Shown here: one piece after another, positions 24,680-34,357 of the stretch
How positions within the stretch are numbered: position 1 is the stretch's first letter
How the letters are laid out: every line of letters begins with the position of its first letter
From: Cupriavidus sp. D384
Lineage (GTDB): Bacteria; Pseudomonadota; Gammaproteobacteria; Burkholderiales; Burkholderiaceae
Direction of reading: 5' to 3'
DNA: 64,000 nucleotides
Assembly: GCF_001652915.1 (NCBI RefSeq)
Contig: NZ_BBQI01000005.1
Coordinates: 53,146 to 117,145 of the forward strand
Position numbers and translations under genes: made by a program
The notes under the pieces: generated by a model
The model's database searches: none
What the model was told of the DNA's origin: nothing
The model's input: the letters and a program-made list of their open reading frames with translations, nothing else

Positions 24680-27058
24680 ATGGCCACAGCACAACAGAAG
24701 CCGTCCCTTCCCGTCCGCCGTCCGTTGTGGGCGCGCATCACGTTCTGGGTACTCGGGCTGCTTGCTGCCGGTCTCGTAGCCGTGGCACTGCTGGTGGGCT
24801 ATGCGCTGGTCGTGGCGGCGCCGAACCTGCCGTCGCTGGACACCATCACAGACTACCGGCCGAAGATTCCGCTGCGCATCTACACTGCCGACAACGTGCT
24901 GATCGGCGAGTTTGGCGAAGAGCGCCGCAACTTCGTGCCGATCACCGAGATCCCCGACGTCATGAAGAAGGCCGTGCTCGCCATCGAGGATGACCGCTTC
25001 TACGAGCATGGTGGCGTCGACTTCGTGGGCGTGATGCGTGCCGGCCTGGCGAACCTGCGTGGCGGGCTGTCGCAGGGTGCGTCGACCATCACGATGCAGG
25101 TGGCGCGCAACTTCTTCCTGTCGAGCGAGAAGACCTACACGCGCAAGATCTACGAGATGCTGCTGGCGTACAAGATCGAGGCCAACCTGACCAAGGACCA
25201 GATCCTCGAGCTGTACATGAACCAGATCTACCTGGGTCAGCGCGCCTATGGCTTTGCCAGCGCGGCGCGCGTCTACTTCGGCAAGTCGATCAAGGACGTG
25301 ACGCCGGCCGAGGCCGCGATGCTGGCCGGGCTGCCGAAGGCGCCGTCGGCCTACAACCCGGTGGTGAACCCGCGCCGCGCCAAGGTGCGCCAGGAGTACA
25401 TCCTGCAGCGCATGCGCGACCTGCGCTACATCACCCCCGAGCAGTACGACCAGGCCGTGCGCGAGGAACTGAAGGTACGCAGCGAGGGGAACGAGTTCTC
25501 CACGCACGCCGAGTATGTGGCGGAAATCGTGCGCCAGCTGATGTACGCGCAGTATCGTGAAGAGACCTACACGCGTGGCCTGACCGTCTACACCACGCTG
25601 AACAAGGCCGACCAGGACGCCGCCTACGAGTCCGTGCGCAACGGCATCATGACCTACGAGCGCAAGCACGGTTATCGTGGCCCCGAGGCATTCATCGACC
25701 TGCCGTCCGACGCGGCCGAGCGCGAGCAGGCCATCGACGACGCCCTGGTGGAGCATCCGGGCAGCGACGACCTGCGTTCTGCCGTGGTGACCAGCGTCAC
25801 GCCGAAGCAGGTGAAGGCGACGCTGCTGTCCGGCGAGGTGGCGACCATCGAAGGCACCGCACTGCGCTTCATCTCCCCGTCGCTGTCGGCCAATGCCCAG
25901 CCCAAGGTCAAGATCCGCCCCGGCGCGATCATCCGCGTGACGCAGGACCCGAAGGACAACTCGTGGTCGGTGACGCAACTGCCCGAGGTGGCCGCGGCGT
26001 TCATCTCGCTGAGCCCCGAGGACGGCTCGATCCGTTCGATGGTGGGCGGCTTCGACTACAACCGCAACAAGTTCAACCACGTGACGCAGGCCTGGCGCCA
26101 GCCCGGTTCCAGCTTCAAGCCGTTCATCTACACGGCGGCCCTGGAAAAGGGTTTCTCGCCGGCCACGGTGATCAACGATGCACCGCTGACGATCGGCCCG
26201 GACACCGGCGGCCAGGTCTGGGAGCCGAAGAACTACGACGGCAAGTTCGAGGGCCCGATGACCATGCGCCGCGCGCTGGCCAAGTCGAAGAACCTGGTGT
26301 CGGTGCGGATCCTGCGCGCGATCGGCACGCAGTACGCCCAGGACTACATCACGCGCTTCGGCTTCGAGGCCGACAAGCATCCGGCCTACCTGCCGATGGC
26401 GCTTGGTGCCGGCAGCGTGACGCCGCTGCAGATGGCCGGCGCCTACTCGGTGTTCGCCAACGGCGGCTACCGCGTGAATCCGTACCTGATCCAGCGTGTG
26501 GAAGATTCGCGCGGCAAGGTCATTTCGGAGACCCACCCGCAGAAGGCCGGTGAAGACGCCGTGCGCGTGCTGGATGCCCGTACCGCGTTTATCGCCGACA
26601 GCATGCTGCGCGAAGTGGTGCGCAGCGGCACGGCCAACCCGGCCAAGCAGCGCCTGGGCCGCAACGACCTGGCCGGCAAGACCGGTACCACCAACGACGC
26701 CGTGGATGCGTGGTTTGCAGGCTACACGCCCAAGCTGGTGGCGATCGCGTGGATGGGTTACGACCAGCCCAAGAGCCTGGGCGTGCGCGAGACCGGTGGT
26801 GGCCTGGCGCTGCCGATCTGGGTGGGCTACATGAGCAAGGCACTCAAGGGCGTGCCCGAGAGCCCGGATCGCCAGCCGCCCGAAGGGGTGGTCATGGCGG
26901 CCGGCGACTGGACGCTGGAAGAGAACGCGGCCGGCGCCGGGGTGGCGTCGGTGGGCCTGGGCGATCCGTGGCCGGGCAAGCCGGAGGAAAGCTCGCGCCC
27001 GCCGCAGGACACCGAGCAGGAAAAGAAGAAGATCCTGGAAATGTTCGGCGGCGCCTGA
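24680..27058 (+). CDS. mrcA: Penicillin-binding protein 1A
   Basis: 792-residue bifunctional class A PBP. It has an N-terminal membrane anchor (about 18-45), a GT51 glycosyltransferase domain with the catalytic motif EDDRFYEHGGVD (about residue 104) and GASTITMQVARNFFL, an OB-like insert, and a transpeptidase domain with SSFK in the QPGSSFKPFIYTAAL stretch, the SKN motif (AKSKNLVS) and KTGTTND. It polymerises and cross-links peptidoglycan in the periplasm. The divergent position opposite pilMNOPQ is conserved in many proteobacteria. The C-terminal tail is acidic and ends in MFGGA. Confidence 0.97.
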   Translation: MATAQQKPSLPVRRPLWARITFWVLGLLAAGLVAVALLVGYALVVAAPNLPSLDTITDYRPKIPLRIYTADNVLIGEFGEERRNFVPITEIPDVMKKAVLAIEDDRFYEHGGVDFVGVMRAGLANLRGGLSQGASTITMQVARNFFLSSEKTYTRKIYEMLLAYKIEANLTKDQILELYMNQIYLGQRAYGFASAARVYFGKSIKDVTPAEAAMLAGLPKAPSAYNPVVNPRRAKVRQEYILQRMRDLRYITPEQYDQAVREELKVRSEGNEFSTHAEYVAEIVRQLMYAQYREETYTRGLTVYTTLNKADQDAAYESVRNGIMTYERKHGYRGPEAFIDLPSDAAEREQAIDDALVEHPGSDDLRSAVVTSVTPKQVKATLLSGEVATIEGTALRFISPSLSANAQPKVKIRPGAIIRVTQDPKDNSWSVTQLPEVAAAFISLSPEDGSIRSMVGGFDYNRNKFNHVTQAWRQPGSSFKPFIYTAALEKGFSPATVINDAPLTIGPDTGGQVWEPKNYDGKFEGPMTMRRALAKSKNLVSVRILRAIGTQYAQDYITRFGFEADKHPAYLPMALGAGSVTPLQMAGAYSVFANGGYRVNPYLIQRVEDSRGKVISETHPQKAGEDAVRVLDARTAFIADSMLREVVRSGTANPAKQRLGRNDLAGKTGTTNDAVDAWFAGYTPKLVAIAWMGYDQPKSLGVRETGGGLALPIWVGYMSKALKGVPESPDRQPPEGVVMAAGDWTLEENAAGAGVASVGLGDPWPGKPEESSRPPQDTEQEKKKILEMFGGA

Positions 27059-27070
27059 CGGCGTTCGCCA

Positions 27071-27109
27071 GCAACAAAAAACCGGCCCTGGTGGCCGGTT
27101 TTTTGTTGC
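27071..27109. terminator. Bidirectional intrinsic terminator between mrcA and cyaY
   Basis: Perfect 17-base arms (27071-27087 and 27093-27109) with a CTGGT loop. A6 and T6 tracts lie inside the arms, so it works for both converging genes. Confidence 0.92.
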
Positions 27110-27121
27110 GCCGCGAGCGCT

Positions 27122-27457
27122 TTACTTCAGCGTCAGCGTGGTGCCCGCCTGCAGGCTCATGTAGCCCGACAGCGCCGCGTACAGCTCGGCCCCGCTGCGG
27201 GTGTCCACCCACCGGGCGCCATCGTGGCGGAAATGGAAACCGCCGGCCTTGGCCGCCACCCACAGTTCCTGCATCGGCGCCTGGCTGTTGACGATGATCT
27301 TGGAGCCGTCCTCGAACTCCAGTTCCATCACATTGCCGGTACGGTTGATTTCCACATCGGCATCGGCGGCGTCGGCGGCCGCTTCGATATCGGCTTCCAG
27401 CTTGTCCAGGGCCGCACCGGCCAGCACCAGGAACTCGGTCTCGTTGAGGGGGGGCAT
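27122..27457 (-). CDS. cyaY: Frataxin-like iron protein CyaY
   Basis: 111 residues from the ATG at 27457, which has GGAG seven bases upstream. The acidic first helix (LDKLEADIEAAADAADADVEI) and the sheet motif GNVMELEFEDGSKIIVNSQAPMQELWVAAKAGGFHF are typical of frataxins. It binds iron and modulates iron-sulfur cluster assembly. It is divergent from lptM-lysA, with 117 bp between the starts. Confidence 0.95.
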   Translation of the reverse strand: MPPLNETEFLVLAGAALDKLEADIEAAADAADADVEINRTGNVMELEFEDGSKIIVNSQAPMQELWVAAKAGGFHFRHDGARWVDTRSGAELYAALSGYMSLQAGTTLTLK

Positions 27458-27574
27458 GCTACACTCCAAGGCCGCCGGCAGCCCGTTTCCACGGGTATTC
27501 GGACCGGCAAATCAGATTGATGGAAAACGGGAAAGCCGTGCGCTTTCCGCAGCCATCCGAAAGCCATCCAGACA

Positions 27575-27841
27575 ATGAAGGACTCCCCGATGCTGCGTCG
27601 TGGTGCGATTGTATCGGCCTTTGCCGCCCTGCTCGCGATGCCCCTTGCCGGGTGCGGCATTCGCGGCCCGCTCTATATGCCCCGCGTACCGGCGGAGCCC
27701 ACGCCGCCCACGGTGTCCGATCCGGGCCTGGGCCAGCCGGGCGCCACCCCGCCCGCGGCGCGTCCGATGGGCGAGCCCGCCACGTCCACGCCCACCGTCG
27801 CCGAACCCGCAAAGAGCAGCTCCGCCCCCTCCGCACGCTGA
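27575..27841 (+). CDS. lptM: Small LptM-type lipoprotein
   Basis: 88 residues. A lipoprotein signal with the lipobox LAGC is followed at once by GIRGPLY, the family signature of LptM/YifL (C-G-x-x-G-P-L/Y), an outer-membrane lipoprotein that helps mature the LptDE translocon. The remaining 50 residues are Pro/Ala/Thr/Ser-rich and look disordered. A second ATG at 27590 is an alternative start. It is 14 bp upstream of lysA, the classic cyaY-lptM-lysA arrangement. Confidence 0.88.
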   Translation: MKDSPMLRRGAIVSAFAALLAMPLAGCGIRGPLYMPRVPAEPTPPTVSDPGLGQPGATPPAARPMGEPATSTPTVAEPAKSSSAPSAR

Positions 27842-27855
27842 GTGCAAGCCAGAAC

Positions 27856-29118
27856 ATGACTGATTTTTTCCTTCGCCGTGAAGACGGCACCCTGACCGTC
27901 GAACAAGTACCGCTGGCCCGCATTGCCGAGGAATTCGGCACGCCCACGTACATCTATTCGCGCGCCGCGCTGACCACGGCGTACAACGCGTATGCCGCCG
28001 CCTGCAAGGGACGCAACGCGCACGTGCAGTATGCGGTCAAGGCCAATTCCAACCTGGCCGTGCTGCAGGTGTTTGCAAAGCTGGGTGCCGGTTTCGACAT
28101 CGTCTCGGGCGGCGAACTGCTGCGCGTGATTGCCGCTGGCGGCGACCCGCGCAAGGTGGTGTTCTCGGGCGTGGCCAAGAGCGAAGCCGACATGACGCTG
28201 GCGCTCGAGCACGACGTGCGCGGCTTCAACGTGGAATCGATCCCGGAACTGGATCGCCTGAACGCCGTGGCCGGACGCCTGGGCAAGCGCGCCCGCGTGT
28301 CGCTGCGCATCAACCCGGACGTCGACGCGAAGACCCACCCCTATATCTCCACCGGCCTCAAGGGCAACAAGTTCGGCGTGGCGTTCGAGGACGTGCTGTC
28401 CACCTACCGCACCGCCGCCGCGCTGCCGCATCTCGAAGTGACCGGCATCGATTGCCATATCGGCTCGCAGATCACCGAAGTGGCGCCGTATCTGGAAGCA
28501 CTGGACAAGGTGCTCGACGTGGTCGAAGCGCTCGAGGCCGAGGGCATCAAGCTCGAACATATCGACGTAGGCGGCGGACTGGGCATCACCTATGACGACG
28601 AAACCCCGCCGGACATCACCGGCTTTGCCACGACGCTGATCGATCGCGTGGCCGCACGCGGCCATGGTCACCGCGAGGTGCTGTTCGAACCGGGCCGCTC
28701 GCTGGTGGGCAATGCCGGCGCGCTGCTGACGCGCGTGGAGTTCCTGAAGCCCGGCGCGGCCAAGAACTTCTGCATCGTCGATGCCGCGATGAACGACCTG
28801 GCCCGCCCGGCCATGTACGAGGCCTACCACCGCATCGAGCCGGTGGCGCCGCGTGCGGATGCCAAGATCACCTACGACGTGGTGGGTCCGGTATGCGAAT
28901 CGGGCGACTGGCTCGGCCGCGACCGCGCGCTGGCGGTGCAGCCGGGCGACCTGCTGGCCGTGATGTCGGCCGGCGCCTACGGCTTCGTGATGAGCTCGAA
29001 CTACAACACGCGCGGCCGCGCGGCCGAGGTGATGGTCGACGGCGACACCGTGCACCTGGTGCGCGAACGCGAACTGCCGGCCGACCTGTTCCGCGCCGAG
29101 CGCCTGCTGAACGCCTGA
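27856..29118 (+). CDS. lysA: Diaminopimelate decarboxylase
   Basis: 420 residues from the ATG at 27856. Family similarity begins immediately (FFLRREDGTLTVEQVPLARIAEEFGTPTYIYS). The PLP lysine is in VQYAVKANSN, the PLP phosphate site in DVGGGLGI and EPGRSLVG, and the active-site cysteine in GPVCESGDWL. It decarboxylates meso-diaminopimelate to lysine in the last step of lysine synthesis. Confidence 0.97.
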   Translation: MTDFFLRREDGTLTVEQVPLARIAEEFGTPTYIYSRAALTTAYNAYAAACKGRNAHVQYAVKANSNLAVLQVFAKLGAGFDIVSGGELLRVIAAGGDPRKVVFSGVAKSEADMTLALEHDVRGFNVESIPELDRLNAVAGRLGKRARVSLRINPDVDAKTHPYISTGLKGNKFGVAFEDVLSTYRTAAALPHLEVTGIDCHIGSQITEVAPYLEALDKVLDVVEALEAEGIKLEHIDVGGGLGITYDDETPPDITGFATTLIDRVAARGHGHREVLFEPGRSLVGNAGALLTRVEFLKPGAAKNFCIVDAAMNDLARPAMYEAYHRIEPVAPRADAKITYDVVGPVCESGDWLGRDRALAVQPGDLLAVMSAGAYGFVMSSNYNTRGRAAEVMVDGDTVHLVRERELPADLFRAERLLNA

Positions 29119-29142
29119 TTCCGGTTCAGGCCGAAAATAACG

Positions 29143-29172
29143 AAAGGGCGACACTGCGGTGTCGCCCTTTTT
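29143..29172. terminator. Intrinsic terminator after lysA
   Basis: Perfect 12-bp stem AAAGGGCGACAC/GTGTCGCCCTTT (29143-29154 and 29159-29170) with a TGCG loop, followed by TT on the plus strand. It can also serve msrQ on the minus strand, though the T-run there is shorter. Confidence 0.85.
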
Positions 29173-29870
29173 CTATGGTGCCGCAACAGCAGTGCGCGGC
29201 CGGCGCAGCCACCACCAGATCCGCATGGCCAGCAGCACAAACACCACGGCCGCATAAATCGAAACTTCTCCAAAATCGTGCTTACCGGCCTTGTGCCACC
29301 AGTAATGCAGGATAGCCAGCACGGCAATGGCATAGATCGATCGATGCAGCAACTGCCAGCGCTTGCCGCCAAGCCAGCGGACCATGGCGTTGGTCGACGT
29401 GGCGGCCAGCGGAATCATCAGGACGAACGCGGCGAAACCCATCGTGATAAATGGCCGCTTGCCGATGTCCTTGATCATGTAGGCCAAGTCAAACCCACGG
29501 TCCACCGCCAGCCAGAGCAGGAAATGCTGCACCGCGTAGAAGAACGCAAACAGGCCCAGCATGCGGCGCAGGCGCAGCAGCCAGTGCCAGCCCGTGATCC
29601 TGCGCAGCGGCGTGACCGCCAGCGTCACGCACAGCATCACCAGCGTCCAGGTGCCCGTCGACCGGGTCACGAATTCCAGCGGATTGGCACCAAACTGTGA
29701 CGTCGTGCCCAAGTACATCAGGCGCAGGAACGGTAGCAGCGCCAGCAACCAGACCAGCACCTTCAGTGTCTTCACGCTCGCTGGTGCGAGCATCGCCAGA
29801 CCGCCCGGCGTACGCCGGCTGGCCTGGGATGCGCGTGCCGGCGCCGCCGCACGCGGATCGCGCTCGGCCA

Positions 29871-29871
<1 letters not shown>
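29173..29871 (-). CDS. msrQ: Heme-binding membrane subunit MsrQ
   Basis: 232 residues from the ATG at 29871, which overlaps the msrP stop by one base (TGATG). About six hydrophobic segments and conserved histidines (FAFFYAVQHFLLWLAVD, QLLHRSIYAIAVLAILHYWWHK) mark the YedZ/MsrQ ferric-reductase-like family. It feeds electrons from the quinone pool to MsrP in the periplasm. The first 35 residues are Arg/Ala-rich and cytoplasmic. An upstream in-frame extension inside msrP is not credible. Confidence 0.95.
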
Positions 29872-30881
<1,010 letters not shown>

Positions 30882-30974
30882 GTTTCGCAGCGTTGGGTAG
30901 GACTTGCAGCATTGGACATCAAAAGCCGCGGGAAGGTGCGCAGCCGTCCGGCCGTCCGGAGGCCGTGCGGGCGG

Positions 30975-31808
30975 CTATCCCCGCTGGTATTGCTGGTAGA
31001 CCACCTGGGCCAGCGCCAGCAGCCGTTCGCGCTCCAGCGGGCCCGCCAGCGCGAAGCCCAGGTCGCGATCGACCCAGTAGAACGCCATCGTGGCATGCCC
31101 GGCGGGATTTCGGGCAGTGGTACGCGGCGGCATCCGTTCAAGCCGGAACGCAGTGTCCGGGGTGCCCTGCGCCATGCGCCGCAGTTGCAGCGACACGCGC
31201 GTGCCGGCGTCGTCCTCGTACATCAGGATCGCCATGGGGCCGCCCTCTGACGCGCCAAGGCGCCCGCCGATCAGCCGGAAGCCCTGCGGATGCAGGTCGG
31301 GCACCTGCAGCGACGCACCGAGGCGCTTTGACAGCCAGGCGATCAGATGGGCCTCGTCGCTGGCGGGCACCTCGACGACATGCCTGACCTCTGGCGCGTA
31401 GACCACGTAGCTGGCCAGCGCCTCGCGCGCAAACCGCTCCATTGGCGCGGCCGCCACGGCATCGGCACCGACGCGGTCGCGGGCATACCATCCGCCGGCG
31501 GCGCCCACCACCAGCGCGCACAGGCTGGCGGCCAGCGCCATCGGCCACGCCAGGCGCACGCGGGTGGCACGGCCGCCCTGGGCATGCAGCTGACGCGGCA
31601 GTGCAGCCAGTGGCACGGCTTCGTTGAGCACGCCATCCAGCCGGGCGTGCAGCGCGGCGGCCTGCTGCCGCCAGGCTTCCACCTTGCTTGCCGCCTCGGC
31701 ATCGGCGGCCAGGTACGCCTCGACCTCCGCCCGGCGCGGGCCGTGCAGCTGGCCATCGGCATAGGCGTGGAGATCGGCTTCGCTCACCGGTGTCTGGGGG
31801 CTCATCAT
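30975..31808 (-). CDS. Membrane-anchored anti-sigma factor
   Basis: 277 residues. The N-terminal cytoplasmic domain (SEADLHAYADGQLHGPRRAEVEAYLAAD) follows the anti-sigma/zf-HC2 pattern but has no cysteine, so the usual Zn-binding HxxxCxxC is absent. One transmembrane segment (about 92-112) and a periplasmic domain of about 160 residues follow. It overlaps the ECF gene by 4 bp, which makes the partnership near certain. The periplasmic part should be the sensor; the signal is unknown, although the location next to msrPQ suggests an oxidant. Confidence 0.85.
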   Translation of the reverse strand: MMSPQTPVSEADLHAYADGQLHGPRRAEVEAYLAADAEAASKVEAWRQQAAALHARLDGVLNEAVPLAALPRQLHAQGGRATRVRLAWPMALAASLCALVVGAAGGWYARDRVGADAVAAAPMERFAREALASYVVYAPEVRHVVEVPASDEAHLIAWLSKRLGASLQVPDLHPQGFRLIGGRLGASEGGPMAILMYEDDAGTRVSLQLRRMAQGTPDTAFRLERMPPRTTARNPAGHATMAFYWVDRDLGFALAGPLERERLLALAQVVYQQYQRG

Positions 31809-32338
31809 TTCACCCGCTGCAGCACATTCGGCGCCGCAACGTCCTTCGCACCGCCATCGAGCAGACGGCGCATCTGTTCACGGGCACGGCTCAGGCGTGA
31901 CATCACCGTGCCGATGGGGACTTCAAGTACCTGCGCAGCTTCCGCGTATGAAAACTGCTCCAGGCTGACCAGCAGCAACACCGCCCGCTGCGCTTCCGGC
32001 AATGCGTCCAGCGCCCTGAGCAGGTCGCGGCGCAGGCCCGGATCGTCGCCGGGAACGGCCACGTCGGGCGGCTCGTCGGTCACGCTGATCAGATCCGCGC
32101 GACGCAGCCCGTTCAGGCGCAACCGGTGCATCAGCGTCAGCAGCCACGGCAACAGACCGTCTGCGCCGTCGCCCCAGAGCGATCCGGGACGCAGGCGGAA
32201 GCGCCAGCGGTAGCGCAAGGCACGCTCCAGCGTGTCCTGCACCAGGTCGTCGGCCAGCGCGGCGTCGCCGGTCAGGCCGCGCGCGTGGCGCCGCAGTCGC
32301 GGCGCCAGCGCCACCAGCTGGCGTTCGAACCCATCCAT
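31805..32338 (-). CDS. ECF-family RNA polymerase sigma factor
   Basis: 177 residues. Region 2 has LADDLVQDTLERALRYRWRFR and region 4 ends with the helix-turn-helix FSYAEAAQVLEVPIGTVMSRLSRAREQMRRLL. Region 3 is missing, as in all ECF factors. It probably autoregulates this set of genes. It starts 33 bp after the lipoprotein gene and overlaps the anti-sigma gene. Confidence 0.93.
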   Translation of the reverse strand: MDGFERQLVALAPRLRRHARGLTGDAALADDLVQDTLERALRYRWRFRLRPGSLWGDGADGLLPWLLTLMHRLRLNGLRRADLISVTDEPPDVAVPGDDPGLRRDLLRALDALPEAQRAVLLLVSLEQFSYAEAAQVLEVPIGTVMSRLSRAREQMRRLLDGGAKDVAAPNVLQRVK

Positions 32339-32371
32339 GCCGTGGTTGCCGTGCGCTCAGCCACCCAGGAA

Positions 32372-32800
32372 TCAGGGCTTCGCCACGTGCCAGACGTTGT
32401 TGAGGTTGTCGCCCGCGCGGTCGCCCGGCTTGGCATCCTTGGCAAAGCGGTACAGCGGCATGCCCTTGTAGGCGTACTGGCGCGTACCATCGTCACGCGT
32501 GATGATCGAGTAGCTGCCCGATGCCGACTTGCCCGGCTCTGCCAGCAGCGGCGGCCAGTTGGTGGCGCACATGCCGTTGCAGGCGCTCTTGCCGCCGTTG
32601 GCGGGATCGCGATCGAACGTATAGAGCGTCAGGCCCTGCGGATCAGTCAGCACGCCGTTGGTCACCTTCACGGTCGGCGGCATGTCGCCAGCCCCCGAGC
32701 CCATGCCCATGCCGGAACAGCCAGCCAGCAGGATCGTTGCGGCGCCAGCAGCGATGACAAACGGACGAAGTGCGGATACAGCAGTGTGGCGAGTATTCAT
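32372..32800 (-). CDS. COG4315-type secreted-repeat lipoprotein
   Basis: 142 residues. A lipoprotein signal ends in LLAGC (Cys about 28). The mature N-terminus is short, flexible and methionine-containing (SGMGMGSGAGDM). Two copies of the COG4315 lipoprotein repeat follow, each ending in a Tyr-containing Y(T/R)F motif: VLTDPQGLTLYTFDRD and YAYKGMPLYRFAKD. Between them CNGMCATNWPP has the paired cysteines of this family. Function is unknown. Being first in line with the ECF, anti-sigma and msrPQ genes, it is a candidate oxidant-responsive envelope protein. Confidence 0.85.
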   Translation of the reverse strand: MNTRHTAVSALRPFVIAAGAATILLAGCSGMGMGSGAGDMPPTVKVTNGVLTDPQGLTLYTFDRDPANGGKSACNGMCATNWPPLLAEPGKSASGSYSIITRDDGTRQYAYKGMPLYRFAKDAKPGDRAGDNLNNVWHVAKP

Positions 32801-32979
32801 CTTCAGGTCTCCTTCTCCGGGGCGGTGCCGACCGTCGGCGCCGTGTACCTTCAGTAAACACCCGATGTGACGTCCTTATTCCGTTTGCATCGAAAAAAAG
32901 TGGCGCCTTCGAGCGAAAAGTGCCTTTTAGGTTGCCTGAATTGAGATATGCCGTGCACATCGGTCGGGCCGGAAAGAAC

Positions 32980-33007
32980 AAAAGCCTGTCGCAAGGGACA
33001 GGCTTTT
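32980..33007 (-). terminator. Intrinsic terminator after the CcsA-type gene
   Basis: Perfect 11-bp arms AAAAGCCTGTC/GACAGGCTTTT (32980-32990 and 32997-33007). On the minus strand the arm ends in TTTT followed by GTTCTTT. It isolates the lipoprotein-ECF unit from the cytochrome c maturation genes. Confidence 0.85.
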
Positions 33008-33027
33008 GATTTGGGGCCGCCGACGAA

Positions 33028-34251
33028 TCAGAGTTCGCCGTAGCTGTGCAGGCCGGACAGGAACATGTTCACACCCAGGAACGCGAAGGTCGTGACCAGC
33101 AGGCCCACCAGCGCCCACCAGGCGGCCATCGTGCCGCGCAGGCCCTTCATCAGCCGCATGTGCAGCCATGCCGCGTAGTTCAGCCAGACGATCAGCGCCC
33201 AGGTTTCCTTCGGGTCCCAGCTCCAATACCCGCCCCAGGCCTCGGCTGCCCACAGCGCGCCAAGGATCGTGGCGATCGTGAAGAAGGCAAAGCCTACTGC
33301 AATGGCCTTGTACATCACATCGTCAAGCAGCTCCAGCGACGGCAGGCGCTCTGCCAGGATGCCCCGCTGCTTGAGCAGGTATGCCACCGACACCATCGCG
33401 GCCAGCGCAAACGTGCCGTAGCCGATAAAGTTGGCCGGTACGTGGATCTTCATCCACCAGCTCTGCAGCGCGGGCACCAGCGGCTGGATCTCCTGCGCAT
33501 TGCGGGTGACCGTGTACCAGAGCAGGAAGCCCACGGCTGCTGACACCACCAGCATCACGAACGGCCCCAGCGCCCGCGTGGCGTAGCGGCGTTCGTAGTA
33601 CAGGTAGAACAGCGAGGTGATCAGCGTGAAGAGAACAAAGACCTCGTAGAGGTTCGAGATGGGAATGTGGCCGATATCCGCGCCAATCAGGTACGACTCG
33701 TACCAGCGCACCATCAGGCCCGTGAAACCCAGCACCACCGCCGCCCAGCACAGCTTGCTGCCGATGCTCGACCCGGTGTCCGATCTCGAGGCAAACCCGA
33801 CCCAGTAGAACAGCGTCGACAGGAACACCAGCGCGCTCATCCACAGGATGGCCGACTGGCTCGACAGGAAGTACTTGAGGAAGAACGCCTGCTCGGCGCG
33901 CGCCAGGTTGCCCTGGTACATCTGGATGGCAAGCAGCGACAGCACCGCAATACCCAGCATCAGCGGCCGCACCGCCTTCCAGTGCCAGCCAAGCAACGCG
34001 AACGTGGGCACGGCGGCAATCAGCACGGCCTTGTCGTATACGTTCATCCAGTGGCCATAGCGGGCCAGCGCAAACCCGGCGCCCAGCACCAGCAGCAGCG
34101 CAAACGCCCAATCGACCCAGGTCAGCCGGCGCAGGAACGAGGGTTCAAGGAAATCGGCTTCCAGCTGTGCCGGGTCATTCGGCACATTGCCGGCTGCGGC
34201 ATTTTGCCGCGGCGTCAGGCCTGAGGAGGCGTGGTTGAGATTGGAGGACAT
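33028..34251 (-). CDS. ccsB: System II cytochrome c biogenesis protein, CcsA/ResC type (often named CcsB)
   Basis: 407-residue inner-membrane protein with about eight to nine hydrophobic segments. The heme-handling WWD motif is clear (WGGYWSWDPKETWALIVW), with flanking conserved histidine in YAAWLHMRLM. With ResB it exports heme and attaches it to apocytochromes c in the periplasm. Naming differs between databases: this is the protein with the tryptophan-rich motif. It lies 106 bp downstream of resB in the same direction. Confidence 0.94.
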   Translation of the reverse strand: MSSNLNHASSGLTPRQNAAAGNVPNDPAQLEADFLEPSFLRRLTWVDWAFALLLVLGAGFALARYGHWMNVYDKAVLIAAVPTFALLGWHWKAVRPLMLGIAVLSLLAIQMYQGNLARAEQAFFLKYFLSSQSAILWMSALVFLSTLFYWVGFASRSDTGSSIGSKLCWAAVVLGFTGLMVRWYESYLIGADIGHIPISNLYEVFVLFTLITSLFYLYYERRYATRALGPFVMLVVSAAVGFLLWYTVTRNAQEIQPLVPALQSWWMKIHVPANFIGYGTFALAAMVSVAYLLKQRGILAERLPSLELLDDVMYKAIAVGFAFFTIATILGALWAAEAWGGYWSWDPKETWALIVWLNYAAWLHMRLMKGLRGTMAAWWALVGLLVTTFAFLGVNMFLSGLHSYGEL

Positions 34252-34357
34252 GGCATTCCTGCTCTGCGGTGCGAAGCACCTGTAATGTCTGCGGTATCAA
34301 CGTGGCGCGGCAGGCCGGGAATCTCGCACTTCCGGCCGCCGGAAAGCCCTCTTTCTA

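Noticed and set aside
24632..26536. 634-residue minus-strand frame opposite mrcA
   Set aside because: Shadow of mrcA; crosses the mrcA promoter and has no recognisable motif.
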